Positions 7,768-15,052 of a DNA stretch of 32,670 nt are shown here, one piece after another. The DNA lies in assembly GCA_947175215.1 (NCBI GenBank), contig CAMWLR010000021.1, positions 1 to 32,670 on the forward strand. Direction: 5' to 3'. The first letter of the stretch is position 1; each line of letters begins with the position of its first letter. The translations under genes and the position numbers were made by a program. The notes beneath the pieces were generated by a model. It made no database searches, had not been told where the DNA came from, and saw only the letters and a list, made by a program, of their open reading frames with translations. Origin of the DNA: an uncultured Porphyromonadaceae bacterium. GTDB lineage: Bacteria > Bacteroidota > Bacteroidia > Bacteroidales > Muribaculaceae.

Positions 7768-8343
7768 ATGAAATACACCCAGCCCCAACTCCCCTATGCT
7801 AACGACGCCCTCGAACCCGCAATCTCGCGTCGCACCGTAGAATTTCACTACGGCAAGCATGAGAAGACATATATAGACAATCTCAATGCCCTTATCGAGG
7901 GCACGGAGTTTGAGGAACTTCCCCTCGAAGATATAATACGTGACTCTAAAGGCGCATTATTCAATAACGCTTCCCAGGCGTGGAATCACATCTTCTACTT
8001 CTTCTCCTTCTCTCCCGATGGTGGCGGCGAACCCGAAGGTGAACTCCGCGAAGCCATCGACAAGCAGTTTGGCTCGTTTGACAACTTCAAGAAGGAATTT
8101 GTCGATGCAGGTGTCAAACTGTTCGGATCGGGCTGGGTATGGCTCTCAAGAGACAATGACGGCAAACTCTTTATCACACAAGGGTCTAACGCCGACAACC
8201 CCCTGACTCAGGGTCTTACCCCGATCCTGACTTTCGACGTCTGGGAACACGCATACTACCTTGACTATCAAAACCGTCGTAAGGATGCCCTCGAAAAATT
8301 GTGGGACATTATCGACTGGCCTATTGTCGAGGGTAGATATTAA
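7768..8343 (+). CDS. sodB: Superoxide dismutase, Fe/Mn family (Fe-type)
   Basis: A 191-residue cytoplasmic enzyme converting superoxide to H2O2 and O2. Metal ligands are His27 (FHYGKH), His74 (AWNHIFYF), Asp157 and His161 (DVWEHAYYLDYQNRR). Gln70 in NNASQAWNH is at the position where Fe-type enzymes carry the active-site Gln. Bacteroides homologues are reported to work with Fe or Mn, so metal use is not certain. The 82-nt gap before it contains no clear TAnnTTTG box. The 3' side carries two terminators. It fits an anaerobe that survives oxygen exposure, together with the rubrerythrin near the far end of the window. Confidence 0.96.
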   Translation: MKYTQPQLPYANDALEPAISRRTVEFHYGKHEKTYIDNLNALIEGTEFEELPLEDIIRDSKGALFNNASQAWNHIFYFFSFSPDGGGEPEGELREAIDKQFGSFDNFKKEFVDAGVKLFGSGWVWLSRDNDGKLFITQGSNADNPLTQGLTPILTFDVWEHAYYLDYQNRRKDALEKLWDIIDWPIVEGRY

Positions 8344-8383
8344 CCCCAATTGTTAATTACACAATCGTTAATTAAATGTTATT

Positions 8384-8422
8384 AACGTCTGAAATCTCAA
8401 CCCATTCGTGGTGTCAGACGTT
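8384..8422 (+). repeat. Stem-loop in the sod 3' region
   Basis: AACGTCTGA (8384-8392) pairs perfectly with TCAGACGTT (8414-8422) over a 21-nt loop, without a following T run. The stretch 8344-8560 otherwise holds no gene I can support; it also contains the repeated GTTAATTA motif just after the sod stop. It may be a 3'-UTR structure protecting or processing the sod mRNA. Confidence 0.55.
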
Positions 8423-8564
8423 ATAATATCAAACAACAACGAGTAAACAATAGACAACATAGAAACAGCGAACATTTGAGACTTTTATAACCATCACTCT
8501 AAATGAGTTTTGGTAGTATAAAAAGACATAGCACTTAATTGTAAGCATAATGTGATGAATGGAG

Positions 8565-8598
8565 AGAGAGGCACCTGTGAAGGCCCCTCTCTTTTTTT
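8565..8598 (+). terminator. Intrinsic terminator
   Basis: AGAGAGG (8565-8571) pairs with CCTCTCT (8586-8592), followed by seven T (8592-8598). It lies 220 nt after sod on the plus strand, so it ends either a long sod 3' UTR or a separate short transcript. Confidence 0.75.
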
Positions 8599-8611
8599 AA
8601 TATCATTAAGG

Positions 8612-8665
8612 CACACAAAAAATCCTGATATATCGCAGATCAGATTTATCAGGATTTTTTGTGTG
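8612..8665. terminator. Bidirectional terminator between sod and esterase
   Basis: A perfect 19-bp inverted repeat (8612-8630 with 8647-8665) with a 16-nt loop. The stem includes an A6 on one side and T6 on the other (CACACAAAAAATCCTGATA and its complement), so it terminates on both strands, as expected between convergent genes. Confidence 0.88.
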
Positions 8666-8701
8666 GGTGTCCCGGGGTAGATTAGCGGGGAGATACTTCC
8701 C

Positions 8702-9565
8702 TCAAACTGACTGAGGATTGGCAAAGTTGAGTGAGACGAAACTCAACACCTGAGGCATACCGGTGATCCAGTAATAGAATCCGTGAACCCCGCTGCGCAT
8801 TCTGAAATCCATAGCGATACCTTTTGACTTCATGCTCATAAAGAAATCAATATTTCCTTGATAAAAATAATCGCTGTCGCCACAATCGGCATACCATCTG
8901 AGAGTCTTCAGTGCCTCAATCTGATCCGGTGTAGCGTTGTTGACAAAATTTGTGGGGTTGTTTCTTATCAGCGAATCGGCGTATGCCCGGTCTGTCTCAG
9001 CCATTCGGCTCTGCTCGGGACGACCGACAATGCCGCTGATACTGCAAACCGCGCTGAATAATGACGGATTCTGCTGAGCATACGCCACGGCAGCCTCTCC
9101 ACCCATCGACACGCCAGCAATAGCACGATGTGCTTTATCGGGGATAGTCTTGAATGATTGATCAATAGTGGGCAGCAGTTCGTCTATAAAATATTTCTCG
9201 TAATCCCAGCCATCGACCGAGAAGTAACCAAGATGTCGCCCAATATGGTGCTCATCCTCACCCGATGCGTCAGGCACGACAATCAGCATCGGCAGAGCCA
9301 TCCCCGAGCGGAAAGCATCATCGGCTATCTGCTCAAGCAGACCGTTGCGAAACCAGGTTTCATCAGTACCGCCCGCAGGGTGAAAGAGATACATCACCGG
9401 GTAGCGTTTATCATCCGACTCATCATAGTCTTCGGGCAGATAGATACTGAAACTCTTGCGCGTCTTTAATATGTCGCTGTCTATCTCACAGCGCCATGCG
9501 CTGCCGCCACGTGGCTCTTTAGCCTTGAATCCGGGCAGCTGCTTTCTTGATATAATCCTTGGCAT
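8702..9565 (-). CDS. Alpha/beta-hydrolase esterase (esterase D/feruloyl-esterase fold)
   Basis: From ATG 9565 the protein has 287 residues; the frame opens to a TTG at 9574 that adds only three residues. The fold is that of the putative esterase family (PF00756): RYPVMYLFHPAGGTDETWF as oxyanion region, nucleophile elbow GVSMGG (Ser153), acid in WYADCGDSDYF (Asp230 or Asp232) and His261 in SGVHGFYYW. There is no signal peptide, so it acts in the cytoplasm, unlike secreted feruloyl or acetyl-xylan esterases of this group. The substrate is unknown; relatives hydrolyse acyl esters, S-formylglutathione or enterobactin-like esters. It is a single-gene unit convergent with sod and divergent from tsaC. 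Confidence 0.88.
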   Translation of the reverse strand: MPRIISRKQLPGFKAKEPRGGSAWRCEIDSDILKTRKSFSIYLPEDYDESDDKRYPVMYLFHPAGGTDETWFRNGLLEQIADDAFRSGMALPMLIVVPDASGEDEHHIGRHLGYFSVDGWDYEKYFIDELLPTIDQSFKTIPDKAHRAIAGVSMGGEAAVAYAQQNPSLFSAVCSISGIVGRPEQSRMAETDRAYADSLIRNNPTNFVNNATPDQIEALKTLRWYADCGDSDYFYQGNIDFFMSMKSKGIAMDFRMRSGVHGFYYWITGMPQVLSFVSLNFANPQSV

Positions 9566-9653
9566 TGTCAGCAAATTGTGTTTAACAGATTATTTATCAG
9601 AAAAACGCCTCTCCCGACCCAATGGTTTTAACACTTCCCTGAGTTGATACGAT

Positions 9654-9684
9654 TTTGATAGTTCATAACCTTTTGCTAACTTTG
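9654..9684 (+). promoter_or_regulatory. Promoter of tsaC operon
   Basis: TTTG 9654-9657 and TAACTTTG 9677-9684 are 19 nt apart, an exact consensus match. The start point should fall at about 9688-9692, only a few nt before ATG 9694, so the mRNA is nearly leaderless. This rules out the upstream TTG 9655 as a start, because it lies inside the promoter. Confidence 0.8.
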
Positions 9685-9693
9685 TCTTTGATT

Positions 9694-10314
9694 ATGGAAA
9701 AAGTAAGCGCATCACACGGCGGTGTATCATCTGCCGGGCAATCATCCGCCTTGACAAGCGAGGTGGCACGGGCTGCTGAGATTGTCAAGCGGGGCGGAGT
9801 CATACTCTATCCCACCGATACCGTATGGGGTATCGGATGTGACGGCTCAAACCCCGAGGCTGTCGCCAAAGTTTTCAAAATCAAACGCCGTGCCGACAAC
9901 AAGGCCATGATTATATTGACGGCTTCGGCCGATGATGTAGAATGTTATGTCGAGTCAATGCCTGACGTAGCACGCGATCTCATCGAGTATTCCGACAAAC
10001 CCCTGACTATCGTATATGACAAGGGGGTAAGACTTGCACCCGCACTCACCGGCCAAGACGGTTCGGTAGGGATACGGGTTACACGCGAGGAGTTCTCGGC
10101 TGCGTTATGCCGGCGACTGCGTCGTCCGCTGGTCTCTACCTCAGCCAATATATCAGGCACACCTGCCCCGGCGATCTTTGTCGAAATTTCTCCCGAAATT
10201 TTAGAGGCGGTTGACTATGTGGTCGATTACCGTCGCGATGATGTCCGTCGCGCCCAACCATCGACGGTTATGCGTCTGTCTTCTGACGGACAATTCAAAA
10301 TCCTGCGTCCCTGA
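9694..10314 (+). CDS. tsaC: L-threonylcarbamoyladenylate synthase
   Basis: A 206-residue YrdC/Sua5-type enzyme that makes threonylcarbamoyl-AMP from threonine, bicarbonate and ATP, the first step of tRNA t6A37 modification. Visible motifs are GGVILYPTDTVWGIGCD (ATP and threonine pocket), KIKRRADNKAM (Lys/Arg set), SVGIRV and LVSTSANISGTPAP. The length corresponds to the single-domain TsaC form; the C-terminal Sua5 domain is missing. The start is fixed by the promoter ending at 9684. It heads an operon with the sugar transferase (22-nt gap) and the CLC gene. TcdA, which converts t6A to its cyclic form, is encoded at 14136-14894. Confidence 0.93.
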   Translation: MEKVSASHGGVSSAGQSSALTSEVARAAEIVKRGGVILYPTDTVWGIGCDGSNPEAVAKVFKIKRRADNKAMIILTASADDVECYVESMPDVARDLIEYSDKPLTIVYDKGVRLAPALTGQDGSVGIRVTREEFSAALCRRLRRPLVSTSANISGTPAPAIFVEISPEILEAVDYVVDYRRDDVRRAQPSTVMRLSSDGQFKILRP

Positions 10315-10336
10315 CCGGTCTCTTACGGATTGCATT

Positions 10337-11779
10337 ATGAAAATTACCGAGAAATCCCAACGTCTGAGATATATCGCCGGCGACTACCTGGCGACCAGTC
10401 TTTCATGGTTTCTCTTTAATGTATGCCGTTATAATCAGATAGTTGTACCGCAAGGTATACCGTTCCCATCATTCAAAAGCTACTTTCTGTTTGAGCCTGT
10501 AATACTCGGGCAGCTCTTCTTCCCGATAATGATGATGGGGCTCTATTATCTGTCGGGATATTACAACCGTCCGCTATTCAGGTCGCGTCTCGACGAGATG
10601 CTGACAACGGTGTCAACAGCCGTTATCGGATCGGTCATAATCTTCTTTTTGGCGCTGGTAAATGACCCTATACCCGACCGGGCAAGCAATATCGAGCTTG
10701 TCTTGATACTCTTCGGTCTGCTCTTCTCAGTGGTCTATGCCGTCAGGTTAACTATCACACGCATAGGTCTCAAGACCATTAACCACGGCAAACTCACACG
10801 GCCGATGGTGATTGTCGGCATCAACGATGACGCACGTCAATTGCGTCGCCGTATGGAACGCATCCATGGCCGTGGTAACCGGATAGTCGCATACGTCAAC
10901 CCCTCTGAGGAGGATGGCGCAGACGACCCGATAAGCCGTTTTGACGGTCTTCCCGTCATCCCTATCGCCGGACTCGCCGAGGCAAAAGAGTCTCTCGCAG
11001 CTACCGCACTGCTGATTCCCGAGGGGACATCCTCAGGTAAAAACGCCGATTTCTCAGAGGTACTCAACCGACTATTTCCGCTCGATATACCTATCCTCGT
11101 CTCGCCATCGTCGCTGCAACTGATCGGCAAACTGCCCAAACTCGGCGACATCGCCGGCGAACCGCTAATCGACATCTGTTCGGCCAATGTGGCAGACTCC
11201 ACGCGTAATCTTAAACGTGCCGGTGATATTCTGGTCTCATCTATCGCGCTGACGCTGCTCTCTCCCCTGTTGCTGATTTTCGCCATATTGATCAAACGTG
11301 ACTCGCGCGGCCCGGTCTTTTACCGTCAGGAGCGTATCGGTTATCATAAAAAGCCTTTCAGGATCATCAAGTTCCGCACGATGATCGCCGAGGCCGAACC
11401 GTCAGGCCCGCGCCTGTCATCAGCCAACGACGAGCGGGTAACACGCCTGGGCAGGTTTATGCGCAAATACCGGCTGGACGAACTGCCACAGTTTTGGAAC
11501 GTCCTCAAGGGAGAGATGTCGCTGGTCGGTCCGCGCCCCGAACGTGAATTTTTTATCAAACGCATCCTCAAGAAAGCACCCTACTATTCACTCTTGCATC
11601 AGGTCAGACCGGGCTTGACATCCTGGGGGATGGTGCGACACGGTTACGCCTCGACCGTCGACGAGATGATCGACCGATCTAAATTCGACTTGATATACCT
11701 CGAGAATATTTCACTGATTGTCGACCTCAAGATACTCCTCCATACAGTCAATACCGTCATCAAAGGTCGCGGTGTGTGA
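10337..11779 (+). CDS. Polyprenyl-phosphate sugar-1-phosphate transferase (WcaJ/WbaP-like)
   Basis: From ATG 10337 the protein has 480 residues; a longer frame back to 10211 overlaps tsaC and is rejected. Four N-terminal membrane segments (about residues 15-30, 50-75, 90-108, 120-140) precede a Rossmann-like domain (RPMVIVGINDDARQL, 156-169), a re-entrant helix (AGDILVSSIALTLLSPLLLI) and the bacterial sugar transferase domain: FYRQERIG, KFRTM, catalytic pair Asp381-Glu382 in YRLDELPQFWN, then LKGEMSLVGPRPE. Such monotopic phosphoglycosyl transferases load the first sugar onto undecaprenyl phosphate for capsule, exopolysaccharide or O-antigen. Unusually it sits alone, without a capsule cluster, between tsaC and a CLC gene, so it may serve a general glycan, for example O-glycosylation of proteins. 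Confidence 0.92.
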   Translation: MKITEKSQRLRYIAGDYLATSLSWFLFNVCRYNQIVVPQGIPFPSFKSYFLFEPVILGQLFFPIMMMGLYYLSGYYNRPLFRSRLDEMLTTVSTAVIGSVIIFFLALVNDPIPDRASNIELVLILFGLLFSVVYAVRLTITRIGLKTINHGKLTRPMVIVGINDDARQLRRRMERIHGRGNRIVAYVNPSEEDGADDPISRFDGLPVIPIAGLAEAKESLAATALLIPEGTSSGKNADFSEVLNRLFPLDIPILVSPSSLQLIGKLPKLGDIAGEPLIDICSANVADSTRNLKRAGDILVSSIALTLLSPLLLIFAILIKRDSRGPVFYRQERIGYHKKPFRIIKFRTMIAEAEPSGPRLSSANDERVTRLGRFMRKYRLDELPQFWNVLKGEMSLVGPRPEREFFIKRILKKAPYYSLLHQVRPGLTSWGMVRHGYASTVDEMIDRSKFDLIYLENISLIVDLKILLHTVNTVIKGRGV

Positions 11780-11795
11780 ATAATCCATTATAATT

Positions 11796-13613
11796 ATGCG
11801 AGATCCCTACCTGCCTAACCGATTCCGTAAGCCCGTGCATGATCTGTGGCTCAAAATCATGATCATGCGCGAGCGCCATCTCAAGGAGAAGACCCTGGTC
11901 ATCATCCTGTCGCTGATCGTGGGTATCGTGGCGGGGCTTGCAGCCATGCTGCTTAAATGGCTTATACATTTCATCTCGGGCTCGCTGACTGTCTTTGTCA
12001 ACGTTGACGAGGGTAACTATCTGTATATCATCTATCCCTGCATCGGTATCCTGCTTGCGTGCTGGTATGTGCGATATGTTGTCAAAGATAATATCTCGCA
12101 TGGTGTCACGCGCGTGCTATACTCTATATCTCAAAACAAGAGCCGCCTCAAACCCCACAATATGTACACCTCGCTGGTGGCCTCATCCATCACTATCGGA
12201 TTCGGCGGATCGGTCGGAGCAGAGGGTCCTATCGTTTACACCGGCGCAGCCATAGGCTCAAATCTCGGGCAGGCGTTCAGACTCTCGCCGCGAGTGCTGA
12301 TGATCCTGGTCGGATGCGGTGCAGCCGCCGGTATCGCCGGCATCTTCAAGGCCCCCATCGCGGGGATGCTTTTCACCCTTGAGGTGCTGATGCTCGACCT
12401 GACCACGGTAACGGTCATGCCGTTGCTCATATCATCTATCACGGCTGCATCCGTGGCATATATCTTCACCGGCTATGATGTGGAGTTTCTGTTTATCCAG
12501 AGCGAACCGTTTGTGGTCGAGCGTCTGCCGTTCTTCATAGCCCTCGGTATCTTCTGCGGACTCGTCTCGCTGTACTTTACGCGCGTGATGAACATGATGG
12601 AGAATTTCTTCAAGAAATATCTCCATAAACAATGGCAGAAAACCGCCGTCGGCGGTGTGATACTCGCATCACTCATTTTCCTCTTCCCGCCTCTCTACGG
12701 CGAGGGGTACAGCTCAATCAATTCGCTGCTCAACGGCGACCCCGGTTCGATCGTCGACGGCTCGATATTCTACGCCGACCGCGGCAACGTGTGGTTTATC
12801 ATCGTATATATCGGCCTGATTATCGCGCTCAAAGGATTCGCAACCTCTGCCACCAACGGCGGTGGCGGTGTCGGCGGTACATTCGCCCCCTCGCTCTATG
12901 TCGGCTGTATGACGGGCTTCTTCTTTGCCTTTCTGCTCAATCATCTCGGATTCGGCATGGAGCTGTCTGTCAAGAACTTTGCCCTTATGGGGATGGCCGG
13001 AGTGATGTCAGGCGTCATGCATGCCCCGCTTATGGGTATCTTCCTCACGGCCGAAATGACCGGAGGATACGAGCTGTTCCTCCCCCTGCTTGTGGTGTCG
13101 ACACTCTCTTACGGCACGATCAAGATATTCGAGCCGTATTCGATCTACACCATGCGTTTGGCACGACGCGGCGAACTGCTCACCCACCACAAAGACAAAG
13201 CCGTACTGACGCTGATGAAGATGAACTCGGTCATCGAGACCGACTTCCTCTCGGTCACCCCCGACATGAACCTCCGCCAGATGGTCGACACCATCTCAAA
13301 GTCGTGCCGCAACCTCTTTCCCGTACTCGACAGCGAAAACCACCTGATGGGGATAGTGCTGCTTGACGACATCCGCAACATCATGTTCCGTCCAGACCTC
13401 TATAAGCGACTATACGTCAGCCGTTTCATGACCTCAGTATCGACAAAACTGCGCACAACAGACTCGATGGAGAAAGTGATGAAGACCTTTGACGACACCG
13501 GCGCATGGAATCTCCCCGTTGTCGACGAGGAGAACCACTATGTCGGCTTCGTCTCAAAATCCAAAATCTTCAACTCCTACCGCCGCGTCCTCCGCCACTA
13601 CTCAGAGGACTAA
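11796..13613 (+). CDS. CLC-family chloride transporter/channel with CBS domains
   Basis: A 605-residue protein: a CLC membrane domain (about residues 33-450) and two cytoplasmic CBS repeats (about 465-600, with FLSVTPDMNLRQMV and NLFPVLDSENHLMGIV, then the second copy to NLPVVDEENHYVGFV). Selectivity segments are visible: GSVGAEGPIV with the gating Glu143, GGGGVGGTFAPSLYVG (355-370), and EPYSIYTMRLARRG carrying the pore Tyr. The pore Ser is probably Ser101 in ISHGV. In AGMLFTLEVLM the residue after Glu196 is Val197, where E. coli ClC has the proton glutamate Glu203. It may therefore be channel-like or use another proton path. CBS domains suggest control by adenine nucleotides. It follows the sugar transferase by 16 nt. 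Confidence 0.94.
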   Translation: MRDPYLPNRFRKPVHDLWLKIMIMRERHLKEKTLVIILSLIVGIVAGLAAMLLKWLIHFISGSLTVFVNVDEGNYLYIIYPCIGILLACWYVRYVVKDNISHGVTRVLYSISQNKSRLKPHNMYTSLVASSITIGFGGSVGAEGPIVYTGAAIGSNLGQAFRLSPRVLMILVGCGAAAGIAGIFKAPIAGMLFTLEVLMLDLTTVTVMPLLISSITAASVAYIFTGYDVEFLFIQSEPFVVERLPFFIALGIFCGLVSLYFTRVMNMMENFFKKYLHKQWQKTAVGGVILASLIFLFPPLYGEGYSSINSLLNGDPGSIVDGSIFYADRGNVWFIIVYIGLIIALKGFATSATNGGGGVGGTFAPSLYVGCMTGFFFAFLLNHLGFGMELSVKNFALMGMAGVMSGVMHAPLMGIFLTAEMTGGYELFLPLLVVSTLSYGTIKIFEPYSIYTMRLARRGELLTHHKDKAVLTLMKMNSVIETDFLSVTPDMNLRQMVDTISKSCRNLFPVLDSENHLMGIVLLDDIRNIMFRPDLYKRLYVSRFMTSVSTKLRTTDSMEKVMKTFDDTGAWNLPVVDEENHYVGFVSKSKIFNSYRRVLRHYSED

Positions 13614-13688
13614 CCCTCCCTACGCCTTAACCTTTTCTTTTCCACCCACTACAAAATCAAGTATATCTAACTATTCCTGATAGGTCTT

Positions 13689-13721
13689 GTATTATTGCCG
13701 TAAATGGGGTATTATTGCCGT
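13689..13721. repeat. Direct repeat, 13 bp, 20-bp period
   Basis: GTATTATTGCCGT occurs at 13689-13701 and 13709-13721, start to start 20 bp, about two helical turns. The second copy runs into GCCGT-TGATT-ACGGC (13717-13731), a small inverted repeat. It lies about 75 nt after the CLC stop. The rest of 13614-13817 holds no gene I can support. Function is unknown; the spacing would suit a protein-binding site. Confidence 0.7.
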
Positions 13722-13817
13722 TGATTACGGCTAAAGACAGATCCGGAATCCCCCATTTTTCAACTCCTCATATATATATATGGTTGACCGCTCTGACATA
13801 AATTGGAGAAACAATAT

Positions 13818-13857
13818 AAAAAAGAAAAACCTGAGGTACCTTCACAGGAACTTCAGG
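13818..13857 (-). terminator. Minus-strand intrinsic terminator
   Basis: Read on the minus strand, CCTGA (13857-13853) pairs with TCAGG (13834-13830), extended by GTTCC/GGTAC with mismatches, and is followed by TTTTTCTTTTTT (13829-13818). It ends the transcript predicted from the promoter at 14044-14074. Confidence 0.7.
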
Positions 13858-14040
13858 ATTAAAGCCAAAAGGCGAGATTTGTGATTCTAAAAGAGTTGTC
13901 TAAGCAACTTTTGTGTAGAGATTATATCTTACTTACATTCATCTCATCCATGGCCCTCCCGGTCTCGTCAGCCTCCCGGTTTATAATTCAGAAATCCGGA
14001 GAAATGGTTAATCTCTCCGATAGCCACGAATGCTTTTCGG
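13820..14040 (-). ncRNA. Candidate intergenic small RNA (~220 nt)
   Basis: A consensus promoter (14074-14044) and a U-tract terminator (13857-13818) on the minus strand enclose about 220 nt with no supportable reading frame. Predicted structure includes CGGAGA/TCTCCG (14019-14014 with 14002-13997), a competing 5' pairing of 14041-14037 with 14020-14016, a central hairpin AGTTG/CAACT (13909-13905 with 13898-13894), and two copies of ACCGGGAGG 17 nt apart (13980-13972 and 13963-13955). It lies directly downstream of tcdA. I cannot match it to SRP, RNase P or tmRNA; a 6S-like or regulatory RNA is possible. An open frame on the opposite strand at 13881-14153 has no recognisable content. Confidence 0.55.
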
Positions 14041-14043
14041 ATG

Positions 14044-14074
14044 CAAAGTTAATAACTATTTTCTATTTGCCAAA
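14044..14074 (-). promoter_or_regulatory. Promoter of candidate small RNA
   Basis: On the minus strand TTTG (14074-14071), 19 nt, TAACTTTG (14051-14044) is an exact consensus match. It lies in the 60-90 nt beyond the tcdA stop and points away from tcdA, into a region without genes. Confidence 0.72.
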
Positions 14075-14135
14075 ATTTCAAAGTAAAAAATTCACAAATT
14101 TCTTTAATATTAAATTTTTTAACATATCATTGCCA

Positions 14136-14894
14136 CTATTTGGGCGTCTGTGAGACAATATCGTTGATGACAAGTCCGGCCAAGGTCATGCCAAAGATGG
14201 CGGTGATATGACACAATGACCCGTTTACGGCTACCTTATTATAACTCATCGCAGGGTCATCGTCAGAGGCGACGCCTTTGTTAGATAGTAACTCCGGAGA
14301 ATAGACACATTTGAATTTACGGCGCGGCATATCCCCGGACTTCTTGAACCGCCTCCGTAATGCGGCTGCTAACGGGCAACCCTCGACTTTCCAGAACTCG
14401 GCGACCGCGATGCGCGTGGGGTCGAGTTTAAGGGCCGCCCCCATCGATGACACTAACCGGGGATGACGGGCGGTAGTGGCCCTGCGTATCAGCAATGCCT
14501 TGGCTGCTAACGAGTCTATCGCATCAACGACATAATCAAAACTCTCAAGGTCAAACTCATCGGCCGTATCCTCATTATACTCCTTAGCGACAGCCACCAC
14601 ATCAATATCATCGGAATATGACAGCAGCATGCGCCTCATGGCATCGACCTTTATCTCGCCAACGGTCTGCAAGTTGGCCTCGGCCTGACGATTGATATTG
14701 GTCGGGGACACACTGTCGGCATCGACAATGGTGAGGTGCCCCACACCGGTGCGGGCGAGGGCCTCGGCTGTCCAGCTCCCGACCCCGCCGATACCCAATA
14801 TTATCACTCTCGTATCGGCGAGCCGTGACATGACCTCAGCACCGAGCAGACGCTCGGTGCGGTTAAAGATTATATTTGAGGGAGAATTATCCAT
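14136..14894 (-). CDS. tcdA: tRNA threonylcarbamoyladenosine dehydratase
   Basis: A 252-residue E1-like (ThiF/MoeB fold) enzyme. The N-terminal half holds the ATP site VIILGIGGVGSW (30-41), VDADSVSPTNINRQ (57-70) with the NxxR motif, and DYVVDAIDSLAAKALL. The C-terminal part has the TcdA-type features SSMGAALKLDPTRI, a basic stretch LRRRFKKSGDMPRRKFKCVYSPE that probably contacts tRNA, and SYNKVAVNGSLCHITAIFGM. The length and this region separate it from ThiF, MoeB and HesA. TcdA uses ATP to cyclise t6A37 to ct6A in ANN-decoding tRNAs. It diverges from carA across a shared promoter region; tsaC for the first step lies about 4 kb away. Confidence 0.93.
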   Translation of the reverse strand: MDNSPSNIIFNRTERLLGAEVMSRLADTRVIILGIGGVGSWTAEALARTGVGHLTIVDADSVSPTNINRQAEANLQTVGEIKVDAMRRMLLSYSDDIDVVAVAKEYNEDTADEFDLESFDYVVDAIDSLAAKALLIRRATTARHPRLVSSMGAALKLDPTRIAVAEFWKVEGCPLAAALRRRFKKSGDMPRRKFKCVYSPELLSNKGVASDDDPAMSYNKVAVNGSLCHITAIFGMTLAGLVINDIVSQTPK

Positions 14895-14954
14895 ATAGAT
14901 GAATGTTATGCGCAGTGAAGTATTTTAAGATGACACATAGAGATCGCGATGATG

Positions 14955-14962
14955 CAAAGTTA
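14955..14962 (-). promoter_or_regulatory. -7 box of tcdA promoter
   Basis: TAACTTTG on the minus strand, followed by GC like other boxes in this window. No good -33 TTTG is present. The predicted leader is about 55 nt. Confidence 0.55.
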
Positions 14963-15010
14963 CTAAAAGTTTTTTCTCTGTCACGGAGAGGAAGTACGGA
15001 AAAATTTCGT

Positions 15011-15018
15011 AACTTTGC
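15011..15018 (+). promoter_or_regulatory. -7 box of carAB promoter
   Basis: TAACTTTG on the plus strand lies 35 nt before ATG 15053; no clear -33 TTTG is present. Its place inside the longest carA open frame supports 15053 as the true start. It is 49 nt from the opposing tcdA box, so the two divergent promoters may compete. Confidence 0.6.
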
Positions 15019-15052
15019 ATCGGTTTTCAACACATTATCGACTCATCGACTT

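Noticed and set aside
8494-8724. 76-codon minus-strand frame downstream of the esterase
   Set aside because: It spans two terminators and overlaps the esterase 3' end; no coding character is visible.
10211-10336. Longer N-terminus for the sugar transferase inside tsaC
   Set aside because: It overlaps tsaC coding sequence in another frame; the membrane topology begins properly at ATG 10337.
12632-13366. Long (244-codon) alternative frame inside the CLC gene
   Set aside because: It is a shadow of the CLC coding sequence; the Arg/His/Pro-rich translation has no motifs.
13955-13980. Hammerhead-ribozyme-like CUGACGA on the minus strand
   Set aside because: The CUGANGA core is present, but no GAAA and no enclosing stems follow, so the core is incomplete.
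13881-14153. Plus-strand 90-codon open frame in the tcdA-CLC gap
   Set aside because: It has no recognisable motif or promoter and overlaps the 3' end of tcdA and the candidate sRNA on the other strand.
14903-15052. Longer N-terminus for carA
   Set aside because: The extension contains the carA -7 box (15011-15018) and has no family similarity.
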